The notes: generated from the letters alone by a model not told the origin. A DNA stretch of 64,000 nucleotides from Rhinopomastus cyanomelas (GCA_013400115.1 VXBP01003486.1:186001-250000), one strand, 5' to 3'; positions 46,407 to 58,986 are shown, counted from the stretch's first letter. Translations and numbers: made by a program.

Positions 46407-46744
46407 ATGTAGAGCAAACTGAGCCAGCCAAAGACAATTTGCCTGATGAAGCCTCCTGGAAGAGGTGAGCGCTCACTTCACACAAATCAGTGACTCTTTT
46501 TTGTTGCTCTTGTCTAGTCTAGAGGATAGTTCCATTTTGTGGGGTCAATGTGTATCAAGGTGAAGGTCCAATAACTGTGTTTGTGGCTGTCAGATATATT
46601 GACTGAAAGAAGCAATTGCCATCTCCAGCACTAACAAGCCACTCAGGCTCTCCAGTAAAATCATTATGGACAGGGAGCATTATGATCACAAGATCTGGGC
46701 AGCTTCCCTTTGGAGAAGGGAAGTTTTTCGCTTCTTTTGGAACT
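46407..46744. other. Unique spacer
   Basis: About 340 bp with nothing recognised. Confidence 0.4.
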
Positions 46745-47057
46745 GATTAGCCTCTTCTCCCTGGTGGCATGTCAGAGGACCAAAAGAAATGGCTGCCAGC
46801 TGCTCCAGGGGAGGTTTAGGCTGGGTATTAGGAAACATATTTTCACTGATATTAGGAAACATTTTCACTGGAAAAGTGACCAAACATCAGAACAGGCTGC
46901 CCAGGGCAGTAGTGGAGTCGCCGTCCCCGAAGGTATTTAAACAGTGTGTGGACCTGGCACTTAGGGATATGTTTTCGTGGCCAGCTTGCAGTGTTGGGTC
47001 AAAGGTTGGACTGGATGATCTTGAAGGTCTCTTCCAACCAAAGATATTCCGTAACTA
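46745..47057 (+). mobile_element. CR1 LINE 3' end with internal tandem duplication
   Basis: 'gcctcttctccctggtggcatgtcagagg' and 'gctgctccaggggaggtttaggctgggtattagg' to 'gatgatcttgaaggtctcttccaacc'. A unit of about 23 bp, 'attaggaaacat..tttcactg', is present twice in tandem at 46827-46872, shifting the ORF2 remnant. Confidence 0.9.
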
Positions 47058-50000
47058 AGCCTTAGACCTGTGGCTTGCGTATGGACCTGAGGAGCTCAGG
47101 TTCACAGTTTCTGTCTCATCCACAACAGAGCTGAGCTCCATGAACATCCCTTCAGAGAAACACTATTTCAAACCATGTGGATGTTTCCACAGAGCAAAAG
47201 GAAGGGGAGCAAACGCCACGAAAGGAGTGAGCATCTCCCACGCTGCTGCATTTCAGAGGGCTGTGCTTGGGGTTTGCAGAGTCTTTCCTGCGTCGATTGT
47301 GCTTTAATATTTCACTGTGGGGAGAACAACTGTGATATACAGGAACGCAGTGCCCTGTCCTCAGCGCACACACGTGCGTGCGCGCGTGTGTCAGATAGAT
47401 GAAACCTCACTTTGTGTTAAGGGAAAGATACTCTTGGCGCCTCAAATTGGGAAACTGGGGGAAAATAGCTCTCTTTAAGAGAAGTCAGTAAAGTGGGTGC
47501 AGGCAGTGACTTTAAATTGGACATTAAACTAATCCAGGGCTATACTTTAATAAAGGCTAGTGCTGGGAATTCTTATGGATTTTCTAGCTCATTGCTGGGA
47601 TGACAGAGAAATACAATAAATGTTCTATTACTTACACAAGCCGCTGGTTTTCAGAAAATTAGTCACCAGTGACCTTTTACCCTTTGTCTTGCTCTCTTTC
47701 TCAGTAAAAGTACCTGATCGGAATCAAATGCAGCCCTGGTGTGTGATGGCATCGCTCCAGGCTGCAAGGGGCTGCCCTCCATCGCTGAGCCCCGCTCAGC
47801 CCAGCGTAAGCCTGGCTCCTTTTCCTCACTGTGTTCCTGTAACATTGGGGAGGGGGGCAGAGGGAAGGGACAGAGGAAGAAACCTTTCCTTTCATTCATG
47901 TTTCTTATTTTTCACTGTAAAAGAAAGCAGAGGCACAGGTCTACGTTTCGTACCAGGGAATGAAGCCCAAACTAAAACAGAACCAGCCTAACTGTTCAGG
48001 ATTAAAACGTGAGAACCACTGTCACTTGGTGGTATCTCCAGCTTCACCAAGTCTAAGCCTTTGTGTTTGGTGGAGGTCTTTTCTTGTCCCCCAGTATCAA
48101 AACGTGGTGTTTATGTTCTCTACAGACTTTTGCCGAGGGGGTGGGGACTGTATTACTCAGGGTCTACCAGCCCTTTGGTAGAATTATATTGATTAGTTTT
48201 CCAGTTAGCAGTGAGACCTCCTTCTGACCCTATTTTCAGGGTCAGTAGATCATAATGCAGAGGCACCAAGAGACCAGTGTCCCTCCCCATATTGCTTTTT
48301 GAGGAGTGTATGGACAAGAAAATCATCGGTTTATAGCTACAAAAATGTGTGTATCGTGCGTCTGTACCTACAAGCGCCGTATGTCCAAAGAGTGTGGCTG
48401 GAGGTGTAAGTTATAGCTGCACAGTTGTAGCACAGTGGAGCCACACGTGTCTTTGTGAAGGGGAACACACATCTGTGTTTGAAATGGAACGGCTGCTCCG
48501 AGATCCTCAGCCCGAGAGCTTTTGAACTGGGACACAGACAACAAAGAGCGACGCGCTCAGCCCCGGTACGGGTGCTCTGAGGATGCCCCATGAGCAATCT
48601 GTTGGCTCCCATCTTGTCTTGTATGTCAGCCACACGGAGCTCTAATTAAACAAGAAATCGTTTGTCAAAACTTGCTGCACTTCTCATGCCCAGCATTTTC
48701 CGTGGCAGGTGTGTCGCAGACAAAGAACAAGGACAACATGAAATGCCTCAAGAATGCTTTTAGTTGCTATTTTTAATTGCTATTTGAAGCCTACATTTGA
48801 AATCCTTGGTTCTGTAAAAGGATAAGGACTGGAGTCGAGGACTCAAATATCCTCGCCCTAACATCAGGACCTTGCAGAATGCTTTTGAACTCTGGTGCTC
48901 CCTGAGCACGCTGTAACTGTAGGAGACACCGCTCCTGCCCTGCTAGGAGACAGGCTGCTCTCTTCGTATTAAGAAAGAGGAGCCTGACTTCTACCAGCTG
49001 CTGCTGCTGGGTTTCTCTGTTTCCTTAGTCAAACTGCAGAGCACAAGGAGATAATTAATATATTCCATGTTAATCATGAAATTGCCATCTGGGGAAATCA
49101 ATGATTGGAAATAACTCCGGGGTGGGGTGGGGGGTTGGAATGTGAGGTGACATGTTACAGGCCAGAGATTCTCTTGTCTGTACCCAGCTAGCCCTGGAAT
49201 GCAGGGAGTACCTTGGCTACTGAGGAGACATCATGTGGACAACATTTTGCCTGCAGCTCTGTGGCTGAAATTTCCTTCTTAGTGCTCTGCTCCTGAGGCA
49301 CCTGCTAAAACCACCTTCCCAAGTGTTGTCCCTTGCCTTTCCCTTAGCAAAGGCTCAGCAGGTCTTGCACGTGCTCCTGGCTTCCGCAGGCTGTAGCGTG
49401 TGGAAAGCAGTGAGCAGACTGTACTTCCACTTCAGCTTTTGTGTTCATATTTTAGTGTGGTCCAGAGGTGGCACAGAAAGCACCTCTGAAACACTTTGTC
49501 GCTTCCTTGTCTCATATTTTCAAGAGGTCTGAGGTCTGGGCTTCCCATTTGACTACTGAGCTCTTAGATCTGAAGCTGAGGCACGATGTGGCATTTACTT
49601 CTCACAGCAAAGTGGCACAGGACTACGGCGTCTTGGTTTGCGAACACAAGATGTTCGTGAGGCACAAAGATTATCCTCTCCACTGGTTTCTCCACTGAAA
49701 CAAAGGCAATCTCTTCTTCCCACTAGTATCTCAGCACACCTGGTTTCTTCTGGAAGATTTTCTAAGGTTCCTAAAGTTTCCTGTTAATGGCTAAATAATG
49801 GCCACGATGCCTCCTTGCACCTGCGCGCTAACCGGATCAAATAACTTCCAGAAAGAGTCAGATCTGCGACAGAAGGGAGCTGATTCCAAAGCACTTGGGT
49901 GCTTGTATTGAGCAGCTGGTCCTTCTCCAAATATTCTGGAGCACAGGTATCACCGAGCAGGCTGTCATTACACCCAGCACATGTGCCCTCAGTGTTGAAA

Positions 50001-50587
50001 ACCGCCAAACAGCTGCTAGGTGGATAAAAGTGACCACGTTCCACGCACACACGCAGCTCCATTTCTTCACCAGCAGGGACTCAAGGGACCCTCCTCTCTC
50101 GTGATGGTCGGTAGCCGCTGGCGTGTCACACAGCGTGTTCAGACTTGCAAAGTCTGTGGTTTTCTGATGTGTTCTGCTGCTGCACTTTCCCTCCGTGAGG
50201 GAAACAATTTTACCGCTTTTGCCTCCACGCCTGTTAGCAGGAAGGAACCATCCCGAACAGGTACTTGGCCTGTTGGCTGGATCCAACCACAAGATTCTGG
50301 TTTAACCTCTCACTCTCTGAGCAGTTTTCTTGCTTTCTTTTCCTATCACGGGCTAGTGAACCACTCTACTAACTGGTCATTCAATTGCTATTGAGTTGTG
50401 ACCTCTCTGGAGGAAGGTGGGGGGCCCTGGCACACTCTGCCCTAAGCATGGTGACACCATCTGTCTCAGCGCTGTGCTTGCTCAGCTCTGCCCAGTAGGT
50501 GCTTCTGGCTACTGCACGGGCAGCACGTGAGATCAGAACTCCCTGTGAGGCCCACCTCATGGAAGTGGCGAGGCAGCCAGTCGGTTT
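47058..50587. promoter_or_regulatory. Long unique block with candidate regulatory stretches
   Basis: 3.5 kb without CR1. It contains a 28-bp alternating purine-pyrimidine tract at 47364-47391. AT-rich smooth stretches at about 48640-48820 (TCTAATTAAAC, TTTTTAATTGC) and 49020-49130 (GATAATTAATAT, CCATGTTAATCATG, AATCAATGATTGG) resemble conserved non-coding elements, by inference. No gene recognised; frames of up to 144 codons on the minus strand at 49858-50292 overlap plus-strand frames. Confidence 0.35.
47364..47391. repeat. 28-bp alternating purine-pyrimidine tract
   Basis: Strict alternation of CA, CG and TG steps (gcgcacacacgtgcgtgcgc then gcgtgtgt) with self-complementary ACACACG and CGTGTGT ends. 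This is the classic sequence type for left-handed Z-DNA. Confidence 0.85.
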
Positions 50588-50760
50588 AATCATGGAACCA
50601 TTCAAGATGGAAAAGCCCCTTGGCATCATCCAGTCCAGCCATCAGCCCTAGTCTACAAGGTCGCCCCTAAACCAGTCCCCCAACACTACATCTAAGTAAC
50701 TTTTAAACTCATCTGGGGATGGGGAGGCAACCAGCACTCTGGGCAGCCCACCACAGCACT
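50588..50760 (-). mobile_element. CR1 LINE 3' end, older type, antisense
   Basis: 'aatcatggaaccattcaagatggaaaagccccttggcatcatccagtcc' to 'actctgggcagcccaccacagcac'. Antisense and diverged. Confidence 0.82.
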
Positions 50761-50776
50761 ATTTTCCGGCTGCGCA

Positions 50777-50945
50777 TCATAGGATTATAGAATCATTAGG
50801 GACTGGAAGGGACCTCGAAAGATCATCCAGTCCAATCCCCCTGCCACAGCAGGATCCCTAGACCAAGTCGCACAAGAACATGGCCAGGAGGGTTTTAAAC
50901 ATCTCCAGAGAAGGAGACTCCACACTCCCCTGGGCAGCCAGTTCA
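50777..50945 (-). mobile_element. Young-type CR1 3' end, antisense
   Basis: 'catcataggattatagaatcattagggactggaagggacctcgaaag' to 'ctccagagaaggagactccac'. It is 5'-truncated and lies 16 bp from the internal end of the older copy in the same orientation. Confidence 0.93.
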
Positions 50946-53919
50946 GAGGAGTCGTCTAACACCAGCCAGCATCCCTCCTGCTTCAGCTTTTGCACCAGAA
51001 AACAGGCTCTCTGTGCAAAAATTGACCTTTTTGATGAATCCTCATGTTGTGGAAATTTAGTATGAGGAGTATTCTTTGTTTCTACTGTTTACCCTGCAAC
51101 ACTTTATTGCTTCAATTATTGGAATTTAATTATTGCTGCCCAAAAGAGGGAGTAGAGTAGCTCCTGTATGAGGACAGGGTTTTATCATAAATTCCCAGGA
51201 ACAACTTCTTCCTTCACCTTTCTCTGTTCTCTGGCTCTGTAGATAATAGAGTGGCAATTATGGTTATTTAGGACCTAAGCCTGAAAACCCTTAATCGCTG
51301 GATATTCATTGCTCCCACGGTCTACCTGTTTCATTGATCGGGCTAGTTTATTTTTGGTAGGATCACGCGAGCGATTATAAAACAAGTCAAAACCACAGAA
51401 AGGTGACAGAGTCAATTTAGAGCACGGAGAAGCGCTTACAGCCTGCGCCTCGCCGCTCTCGCCCCAAGAAAGAGGCACTCGGTCGTGATCATTAAAAAGG
51501 GTCAGTCCTCCCGAGGCCTGCCACGAGTTTATTTGACCGCAGAGCTGTTTCCCGTGGCGTTTCGCACTGCCCCGCTTGCTGCCTGTTTTGCCGGCGAGTG
51601 TCACGGGACCGGGTCCAGGTGGTGGGAGCGCAGGTGGGGACGGGGGCAGCCGCCCCGGAGAGCTGTTAAATGGGCTGGGTTTATCAGGCTCTGCCACTTA
51701 ACTCCTGATAGTGACTTTTGTTTTCATTTTTCATCTGGGAGTCATCCTCGATAGCCCCAGCGCTCGCATGCTGCCCCGTATCAGTGAGGCAGCCTCACTC
51801 GCTTGTTTTGTTTGGGTTTCACTTGACCCTTTTGGAGAGGATCAAAGCCCAGAGGCTGGGCGTTCTTGGATGGAGCCAGATGGGGTGGGGGGAGCCAACC
51901 TCCTGCCAAATCCCATCTGAGCCTGGGTTGGAGGAGGGCTGTCCCCCTACCAGAGCTTCTCTTGGCATAGGGAGAAAGGGAAGAGGGTGCCACACTCTTG
52001 GGGAGGCCTCCGTGTGCCTTCCAGCAGTAGCCTAGGGGGACAAAACGTTTCTGAAAGCTGGTGGGGAAGGCTGAGACCCCTCCCGGTCTTGCAAACAGTT
52101 CTAGCCAGAAATGTCAGGACTCTCCACAAGGAGAAGAGACCTGGCTGGTGGCCCTAGGGGGACTTGCAGTGCTGCCAGCTCAGGATGGAGGAACCGAGGC
52201 AGGGCAAACCAAGCAGAGTCAGGAACAGGTCCTGGCCCGAAAAGGACAGATTTGAACCTAAATCGCAATCCAAACTTTCCCAAAGCGAATGTTTAGGTTC
52301 AGGGCCTTCTCTTAAAATAAATGATGAATAAATAAGGTCCTGTATAGATTTCTGCCTGTGTCACTTTATTAACACTATAGATTTTTCAAACTCAGAGGGG
52401 CTGTAAGACTTACATATACATTTCATTAGCAGGGAATTTATGGCTACAAGATTGCACTTAAGGCTTGCGCCGACGCTCCGCGCACCCTTTTGACCCGGTC
52501 CCTCCGCCGTATTCTGCCCCGATATTATTTTTCATAAGTCAGGAAACGCTTTCCATATGTTTTTGCGGCGTTATCCGAGGGGAGTTCGCAGCTGTACTCT
52601 TCGTACTTCATCACGCTCTCGCTGCTCAAAGCGCAGCCCCGGCTCCTCGTGACGGTGCCTATCGCAGAGATCATAACAAGGCGTTTTTGGCACGTTATTG
52701 TTCTCCTTCTTCTGTCAAGCCTCCCCGCGGAGCAAAATAGCTTCACAAGTTTTTATTAAAATTTACTATAAATGAGCAGCTGCAAAAATAAACAGCAAAG
52801 TCTGTGTGTATCTTATTTACCATCAGCACAACAAGAGTATCCGTGCTGGAAGGTCCTAACATAACCTGACAGCCAAAACTAACCGACAGAAATAAGCAGA
52901 GACGTTAGAAAGGTTGAAGGGCACGGGAGTTCATTATTTTCTGTGAGCTTAACGGGCAGCCGGGGGGCGGGGGGAGAGGAAAAGGGCAGAAGGGAAGTTA
53001 CCAAGGTACGTGGGAGCGGAGGAGCTGTTGAAGGGGAGAACTGAAGCAGGGGCAAGGAGAGAAAAGGGATGGATGCATCAATATCGTAGCTACCAGGCCT
53101 TTCTGCAGCAAAGGCAAGTCTCCCTGCTCAGCTTTCCTTTAGAAAAATAAATGCATTGACCTGAAAAACCTCCAAATAAAACACCCACAGGTGAGTTACT
53201 GCAGCTGGTTGTGGGGCTCTGCTGCTGGGTCAGGACTTCTGAGCTCTGATGCCGCGAGTTACTCTGCAGACGTGAGCTCGCTCCTGCAGAATGATTTTCA
53301 GGAACGGTGTTTGGCCTCCAGTGTGGCTATTTAGGGGAGATTCCTCACAGCCGGCCGCGGTGCCCGAGCGGAGATGCGGTCTGCGAAGCTGCGCCTCTGC
53401 CAACGGCTCCTGCGCTTCGCCGTGCTCGCGCGTGCCTCCGCCAGCCCGAACGCGATCTCCTCGGTGCGCCTGGGCGCAAAGAGCTTTCTAATTGTAACTG
53501 GAAGCAGAGATAGCCAAGGCATCGGTCTTAGCAAATCCCACTGAACCCTGTCGTGGCAGAGAGACAGTACAAACGCTCCCCTGAGTCTGCTGATGAAATG
53601 CCTGGCAAAGCCAAAAAGGGCAAAGAAAAAATAGAAATCACAGCTGCGATATCAGCCTGAATAATAGAGCTAGGGACCAGAGAGTCGTAAAAGATGAGCA
53701 AGAGGTCAGAAATAACCCGGCGTGAAGGCAGGGGAAAGGCAGGAATGCTTTCCAAAGCGCGAGGCTGAGAAGAAAACCCGTCCTGTGAAATGCTGACACA
53801 AGATGAGCTGGAGGAGGAAAACTGACAACTACTGTGAAGGCAAAAGTGAATCAATTATCTAGATCTCATGAGCTGTAGCATTTAACCCTTCTCAGCTGAA
53901 CGCTGGGAATATTGCAGGG
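50946..53919. promoter_or_regulatory. Long unique block with CpG-rich patches
   Basis: 3 kb without CR1. CpG-rich patches lie at about 51420-51660, 52465-52640 and 53335-53480. An AT-rich smooth interval at about 52290-52460 (AAATAAATGATGAATAAATAAGG, CACTTTATTAACAC) and another at 51080-51370 look like conserved non-coding DNA. The region reads as a cluster of candidate regulatory elements, by inference. The many overlapping frames on both strands do not support a gene; CpG-rich DNA has fewer stop codons. Confidence 0.35.
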
Positions 53920-54772
53920 ATGGGAGGCCATCCAGAGGGACCTGGATAGACTAGAGATGTGGGCCCAGATGAACCTGATGAGGTTCAACAGGTGCAGAGT
54001 CCTGCATCTGGGCTGGGGTAACCAGCAGTACCAGTACTGGCTGGGAGAGGATCTGCTGGAGAGCAGGCCTGTGGAAAGGGACTTGGGGGTGCTGGTGGAT
54101 GGCCATGAGCCACCAGTCTGCAATCGCAGCCCAGAAGGCAAGTCACATTCTGGGCTTCATCGAAAGGATTGCGGCCAGCAGATCAAGAGCGGTGATTCTG
54201 CCCCTCTACTCTGCCCTGGTGAGACCTCACCTGGAGTGTTGTGTCCCAGTTCTGGAGCCCTCAGCACAGGAAGGATGCAGACAGGCTGGAGTGTGTCCAG
54301 AGGAGGGCCACTCAAGCGATCAGAGGAGTGGAGCATCTGCCTCATGAGGGTGGGCTGAGTGAATTGGGGCTGTTCAGCCTGAAGAAAAGAAGACTCTGGG
54401 GGGACCTTCTTTTGACCTTCCAGTACCTGAGGGGGACCTACATGAAGGCAGGGGAAGGACTTTTCAAGAGGGTTTGTATGGACAGGACAAGGAGCAATGG
54501 GTTCAAGCTGGGAAAGGAGAGATTTATGTTGGATATTAGAAGGAAGTTCTTCAATGTGAGGGTGGTTGATGGCTGGAATGGGCTGTCTGGGGAGGTGGTG
54601 GGTCCCCAATCCTGGAGTTATTTAAGGTTAGGCTTGCCCAACCCTGGAGTCATTTAAGGTCAGCCTTGATGATGCTCTGAGCAACGTGACCTAGGTAGAC
54701 TTGTCCCTGTGTAGGGAGGTTGGATTAGGTGACCTCTAGAGGTCCCTTCCAGCCTAGAACATCCCATGATTC
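53920..54772 (+). mobile_element. CR1 LINE fragment, longest older-type copy
   Basis: Starts in ORF2 after the reverse transcriptase core: 'IQRDLDRLEMWAQMNLMRFNRCRVLHLGW', 'LLESRPVERDLGVLVDGHE', then a frame change to 'KASHILGFIERIAASRSRAVILPLYSALVRPHLECCV' (54129-54240) and another to 'VQRRATQAIRGVEHLPHEGGLSELGLFSLKKRRLWGDLL' (54290-54415). At least two frameshifts separate these parts. The 3' UTR carries a 32-bp tandem duplication (54606-54669) and ends 'gacctctagaggtcccttccagcctagaacatcccatgattcca'. Confidence 0.95.
54606..54669. repeat. 32-bp tandem duplication inside CR1
   Basis: The unit 'cca a[t/c]cctggagt[t/c]atttaaggt' is present at 54606-54637 and 54638-54669 with a few differences. 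It extends the ORF2 terminal segment of this copy and was probably fixed some time ago. Confidence 0.85.
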
Positions 54773-55155
54773 CACATAGAATCTGTGCCAGAGGCCAGAT
54801 CTGCTGATGCCAAGTGCCTAAAATGGGTCTGAGACACCTAACTCACGCGTGATGCCAAACACGATTTTGAAGGCTTAGCCACCTTTTTTCTTTTCTTTTT
54901 CTCCTGGTTGGGAACTTTGTCACTCAGCTTCTGCTTTAATGGAGCCACGATGGGAAACAACTGGCTGAATAGCTTGAGTTACCTTGGTCCTTCCTGTCCT
55001 CCGTGCTTCTATGCACTAAATCAGGCATCAGCTGCTGAGGTTTAGTATTTGCAAAAGACTCTTCATTTCTTCCTATAAAAGCTTGTTCCTGTGGTCCGCT
55101 AACCATTTCTTTATGCTCTATCTGCAATTATAACTTGAGACTGAGTATTTAGAAA
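54773..55155. other. Unique spacer
   Basis: About 380 bp with nothing recognised. Confidence 0.4.
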
Positions 55156-55333
55156 TCCAGCCCAGGACCTAACATGACCCCATCAGCCAGACCAGGGCGC
55201 TCAGTGCCACATCCAGTCTGTCCTTTAACATCTCCAGGGATGGGGACTAGACCACTGCCCTGGGCAGTCCACTCCAGTGTCTCATCACCCTTTTTGTGCG
55301 GAAGGGCTTCCTGACAGCCAGCCTAACCCTGTA
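55156..55333 (-). mobile_element. CR1 LINE 3' end lacking its tail, antisense
   Basis: 'cagcccaggacctaacatgaccccatcagccagaccagggcgctcagtgccac' to 'gtgcggaagggcttcctgacagccagcc'. Same older type as the copy at 62866. The terminal tail is not recognisable here. Confidence 0.88.
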
Positions 55334-57975
55334 TTAATATTCTTACCTATTCATACAGTGTGTGAGTGACTTGGAGACACAGCCAACTGCTAGAAGGGTT
55401 GTCGCAACCTGGAAGGAGGTTTTCAGGGAGCCAGTGTGCCAGGGCCACAACCAGTTTTTAAGGAGCCACTTTTACAGCCTTTAAAGACCAGGATTAGCTG
55501 CCAAGCCCTATAACTGACTGTTAAACTTGGCATGAAAATGCAGTAGAAATGGGAAAGCAAAATCGCTCAGAACACCTGGAGCCAAAAAGGGAAGGAAAAG
55601 TAAAGTTTACTTAGTGATGATGGGTCAGCGCACGGTGTATGAGCGAAAGCGTAAGAGACCTGTATTAGAGGAGAGGAACCCGACACGGCTTTGAGGCTTA
55701 GACTCTAAATAATAATCTGAAAGCAAATACAATATCTGATCCAAGAGAAGTCGTTTTCACAGCTTTGACTTGAATCATTTTAAACGAAGCAATGAGTACC
55801 TGTTCTGTTCTGAAACTGGAGAGATAAATACCTGATCAACAGCAATTATCAGCAAAGTAGTTGGGTATTTTATTTTCTTTGGGTGACTGCTGTGTGTTAG
55901 GGAACGCTGTGAAAATTAGGAGTGCATTTGTGGTCGATGTGGAGTGGGTCTAACAGGTACTAAAGGGCAGGGCTTACAAACTGTTTCCTACTATGATGGC
56001 TGAAGCTCTGGTGAAAGGATTGGCTGCACTACTTGATTAATGTTTAGAGGTTGTTTCTTTTAACGTGATTATTTGTTGCCATTGGGTGATTTTTACTCAT
56101 CACTGAGGCTTCCAGGTGTCTGCTTCAGGGGGGAAGCTGCTGAAGCAGCAACATAGTGTAAAAGGGGAGCTGCTTGCAGAGGTCCTTGGGGAGAAAGAGG
56201 CTGTGGTGCCTGTTCTCTGCAGGGCTCCCCTTCTCCCTCTCTGCAGACAGACTGCTGCAGACAGAATGGACCTAACCAGGGCAATGACCTGGACTGTCAG
56301 TTGAATGGACACTTTCTATGATTGGTTTGGGTGGATATTTCTGTTGTTATGACTTTCTCACTACTTTTAGGGTTTCTGTTGGGGTGCTTTTGGTCAGAGG
56401 TGCTCTTCTTTATTTTGATGGTGATGGGTTGCACAACTTTAGCCTTACACATGCAAAAACTGACAATAGACTGTGCTTCCTGCTGCTGGCCAAGCTCCTT
56501 GCTTTGGAGCTTGCTTTTGCTCTTTGCTTGCAAGGATTACAGCCTTGCCAAAACACAAACCCTTCTGCTGTTCTCAGAAAAAGATGTTCTTCATCTGCAC
56601 AGACCAGCCTGTGAATCCCTGGGTTGGTTTTTTTTTCAAGGCTGCACTTTACATGTGGATCTATCACAAAAAGATATGTAGAACGGTTGCTACCTAGGTA
56701 CAGAATAGCTGGATCTACCGTGAAAGTGTTCGTGTGTGAACAGGCGCCTCTTGCATAACAAGCAGCATCGACAGCAAAGATTATTGTTGCTGCAGCAAAC
56801 TCGTGTGGTCCTAACCTCACAGTCCTTAGGGAAACGAACCCTCCCTGAAGTGGAAAGGAAAGACCAAGCGCTGGACGTGGGCCGCTGCAACTTAGCGTTT
56901 GGCTGAAGTTCTGCCCCCGCTCGGGTGTGTTAGTGCAGGTAGACTTGATTACTAAGAAATCGATGAGCTCCACGTGCAACACAGACAGCAGCAATATCTG
57001 CAGACACGGCCACGCAGGCTACCCCATGTTTGTTTTGCAAATGAGCCCTGGACCTTCAGAGAGCGGCTCAGTGCGATTTCAGACCAGACGAGCGCGCCGC
57101 GGGGCTTTCACCGTACTCGGCGCCTTCTTCCCTGCTTACACGACGATGCGCCGCGCGTCTCCCGCAAGCGCTGCGAAAATATTAGTTAGTGGCCCTACGC
57201 ACCGCCCCGATGAAACCGTCCTGCTTTCCCGGACTGCTAATCTGTGCTAATGCTGCTTCAGAGTGGGTCCTGTAACAGCTGTTAGAATTGTGTCCCCTGT
57301 AGGTCAGCGAGAGAAGATGGGAAAATCCTTAATAAAATGTTGTTAGAAGCTACAGGTGGGAAATAAAGAAGCTTTTGTGACCTATAATCTTATTCCCTCA
57401 TAAAGTCACGGAGTGCACAGCGGCTTCTGTGGCTGAAATTAGACAACACGCTAGCGGCTTTTCAATCTCAACTTTTGCAGTTCAGTTATATCATTTTCGG
57501 GGAAGAGCAAATGAAGGACACAGCAAGCACTGCCCCTGACCTTCGTTGCTGGTTTTAATAAGCACATTCAGCAGCAAGAGCTTCTCTGTCTTAAATGAAT
57601 TACTGTGGATCCACGTGCTGGCAATAAAACACAGTAGTGTTTAGCTTCTCTACACTTTGTACTCTCCGATTTTAATTAACTCAGCCTCAGGTGAAGAAAA
57701 TGCACTAATTGTAATGGCCCTGTAATTACCGGGGGGCAGGCTCTACCATCCAAATACAGGTGGGTATCCAGTCCTGCACAGAGCCTCACCAGCTGCAGTG
57801 GAGCTACCACCATCCCATTATCCTCTTCTACGACAAGCCTTCTTGAGAGAAAGCACAGAAAGGTTTGATGGGTAGAAGTCAGGGATGAGAGAGTGAATGG
57901 GTCCTCCATTGCCAAACCTACATGATGCTACAGAACAAATAGATTTGAATGTTTTGGCTGCTTTACAACCAACCT
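55334..57975. promoter_or_regulatory. Long unique block with CpG patch
   Basis: 2.6 kb without CR1. The interval 57055-57235 has about 25 CpG dinucleotides and stands out from its surroundings. AT-rich smooth sequence follows at 57280-57720. The minus-strand frame 56410-56994 (194 codons) has no recognised domain; see findings. No gene is called. Confidence 0.35.
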
Positions 57976-58196
57976 CACAATGCTTTGAGAAGGAACTTCT
58001 TCACAGTGAGGGTGACAGAGCACTGGAACAGCCTGCCCAGGGGGGTTGTGGAGTCTCCATCTCTGCAGACATTTAAATCCCACCTGGATATGTTCTCGAG
58101 TGACTTGATCTAGGGGATCCTGCTATGGCAGAGGGATTGGACTAGACAGTCTTTCAAGGTCCCTTCCAATCCCTAATGTTCTGATATTCTGTGATT
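57976..58196 (+). mobile_element. Young-type CR1 3' end
   Basis: 'caatgctttgagaaggaacttcttcacagtgagggtgacagagcactgg' to 'ctttcaaggtcccttccaatccctaatgttctgatattctgtgatt'. It is 5'-truncated inside the ORF2 end. Confidence 0.93.
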
Positions 58197-58986
58197 TCAT
58201 TTTTCCTCTTAAATGATGGGCAGATTCTGCGTGGTTTTATACAACCACTGGATGCTCCTTGGCTACTGCAGCTCTTGCAGGCCTCACCTTTGGATCCTCT
58301 CATTATTTTCGATATCTCCGTTGCCTTTCATGAAACTAAAGTTTACTGCGAAAATACTTTTTGCCTTAAGTGATCTAGAAACCTTTTACCTTATTTATTA
58401 AATAACAAAAGGAAAAGACTGCAGGCTCCTGTTTGGGGTAACACACAGCGCTCCCCACTCCTCTAATAAAACGCACTCACTCGTGAGACCGAAGTGTCTT
58501 CTTATTTAAACAGTTTTGCCCTCTGAAGGAGATGGAGCCAAGCGTGGGGTGATCTTTCTTTTGCATCGTTTTCATCAAAAGTGAAAAGCAACTTGCTTCA
58601 AAACACGCGCCGGCGGCACACTGCAGACCACTGCCAAATGCCTCAGAGTCGCGATAATCCGCTCGAGCGCGGTGCCGTGTAAGCACTGATGAGCAAAGCG
58701 GGGGAGCACTGCAGAAATATGACATAAAGTTGTGTAATTAATTGACTCCCCGTGCAACGAGGTGTCATTTCTGAAAATTTAATGCCGTCGAAGCTCCTTT
58801 TCCAATAGCACGAGGAGCACCATTGCTAATAGACTTCAGAGCTCGAAATAAATAAATCTTTGGAATCCTGTTGCATCTCTTGGGGTGTGACATTTGACAG
58901 TCTTTTATAGCGCAGAACGAAACAAGTTTGTGAGCTGGAATTCAATTGTGGGGTATTGATTCCTTGCATCAGTCATTATTCCCTGC

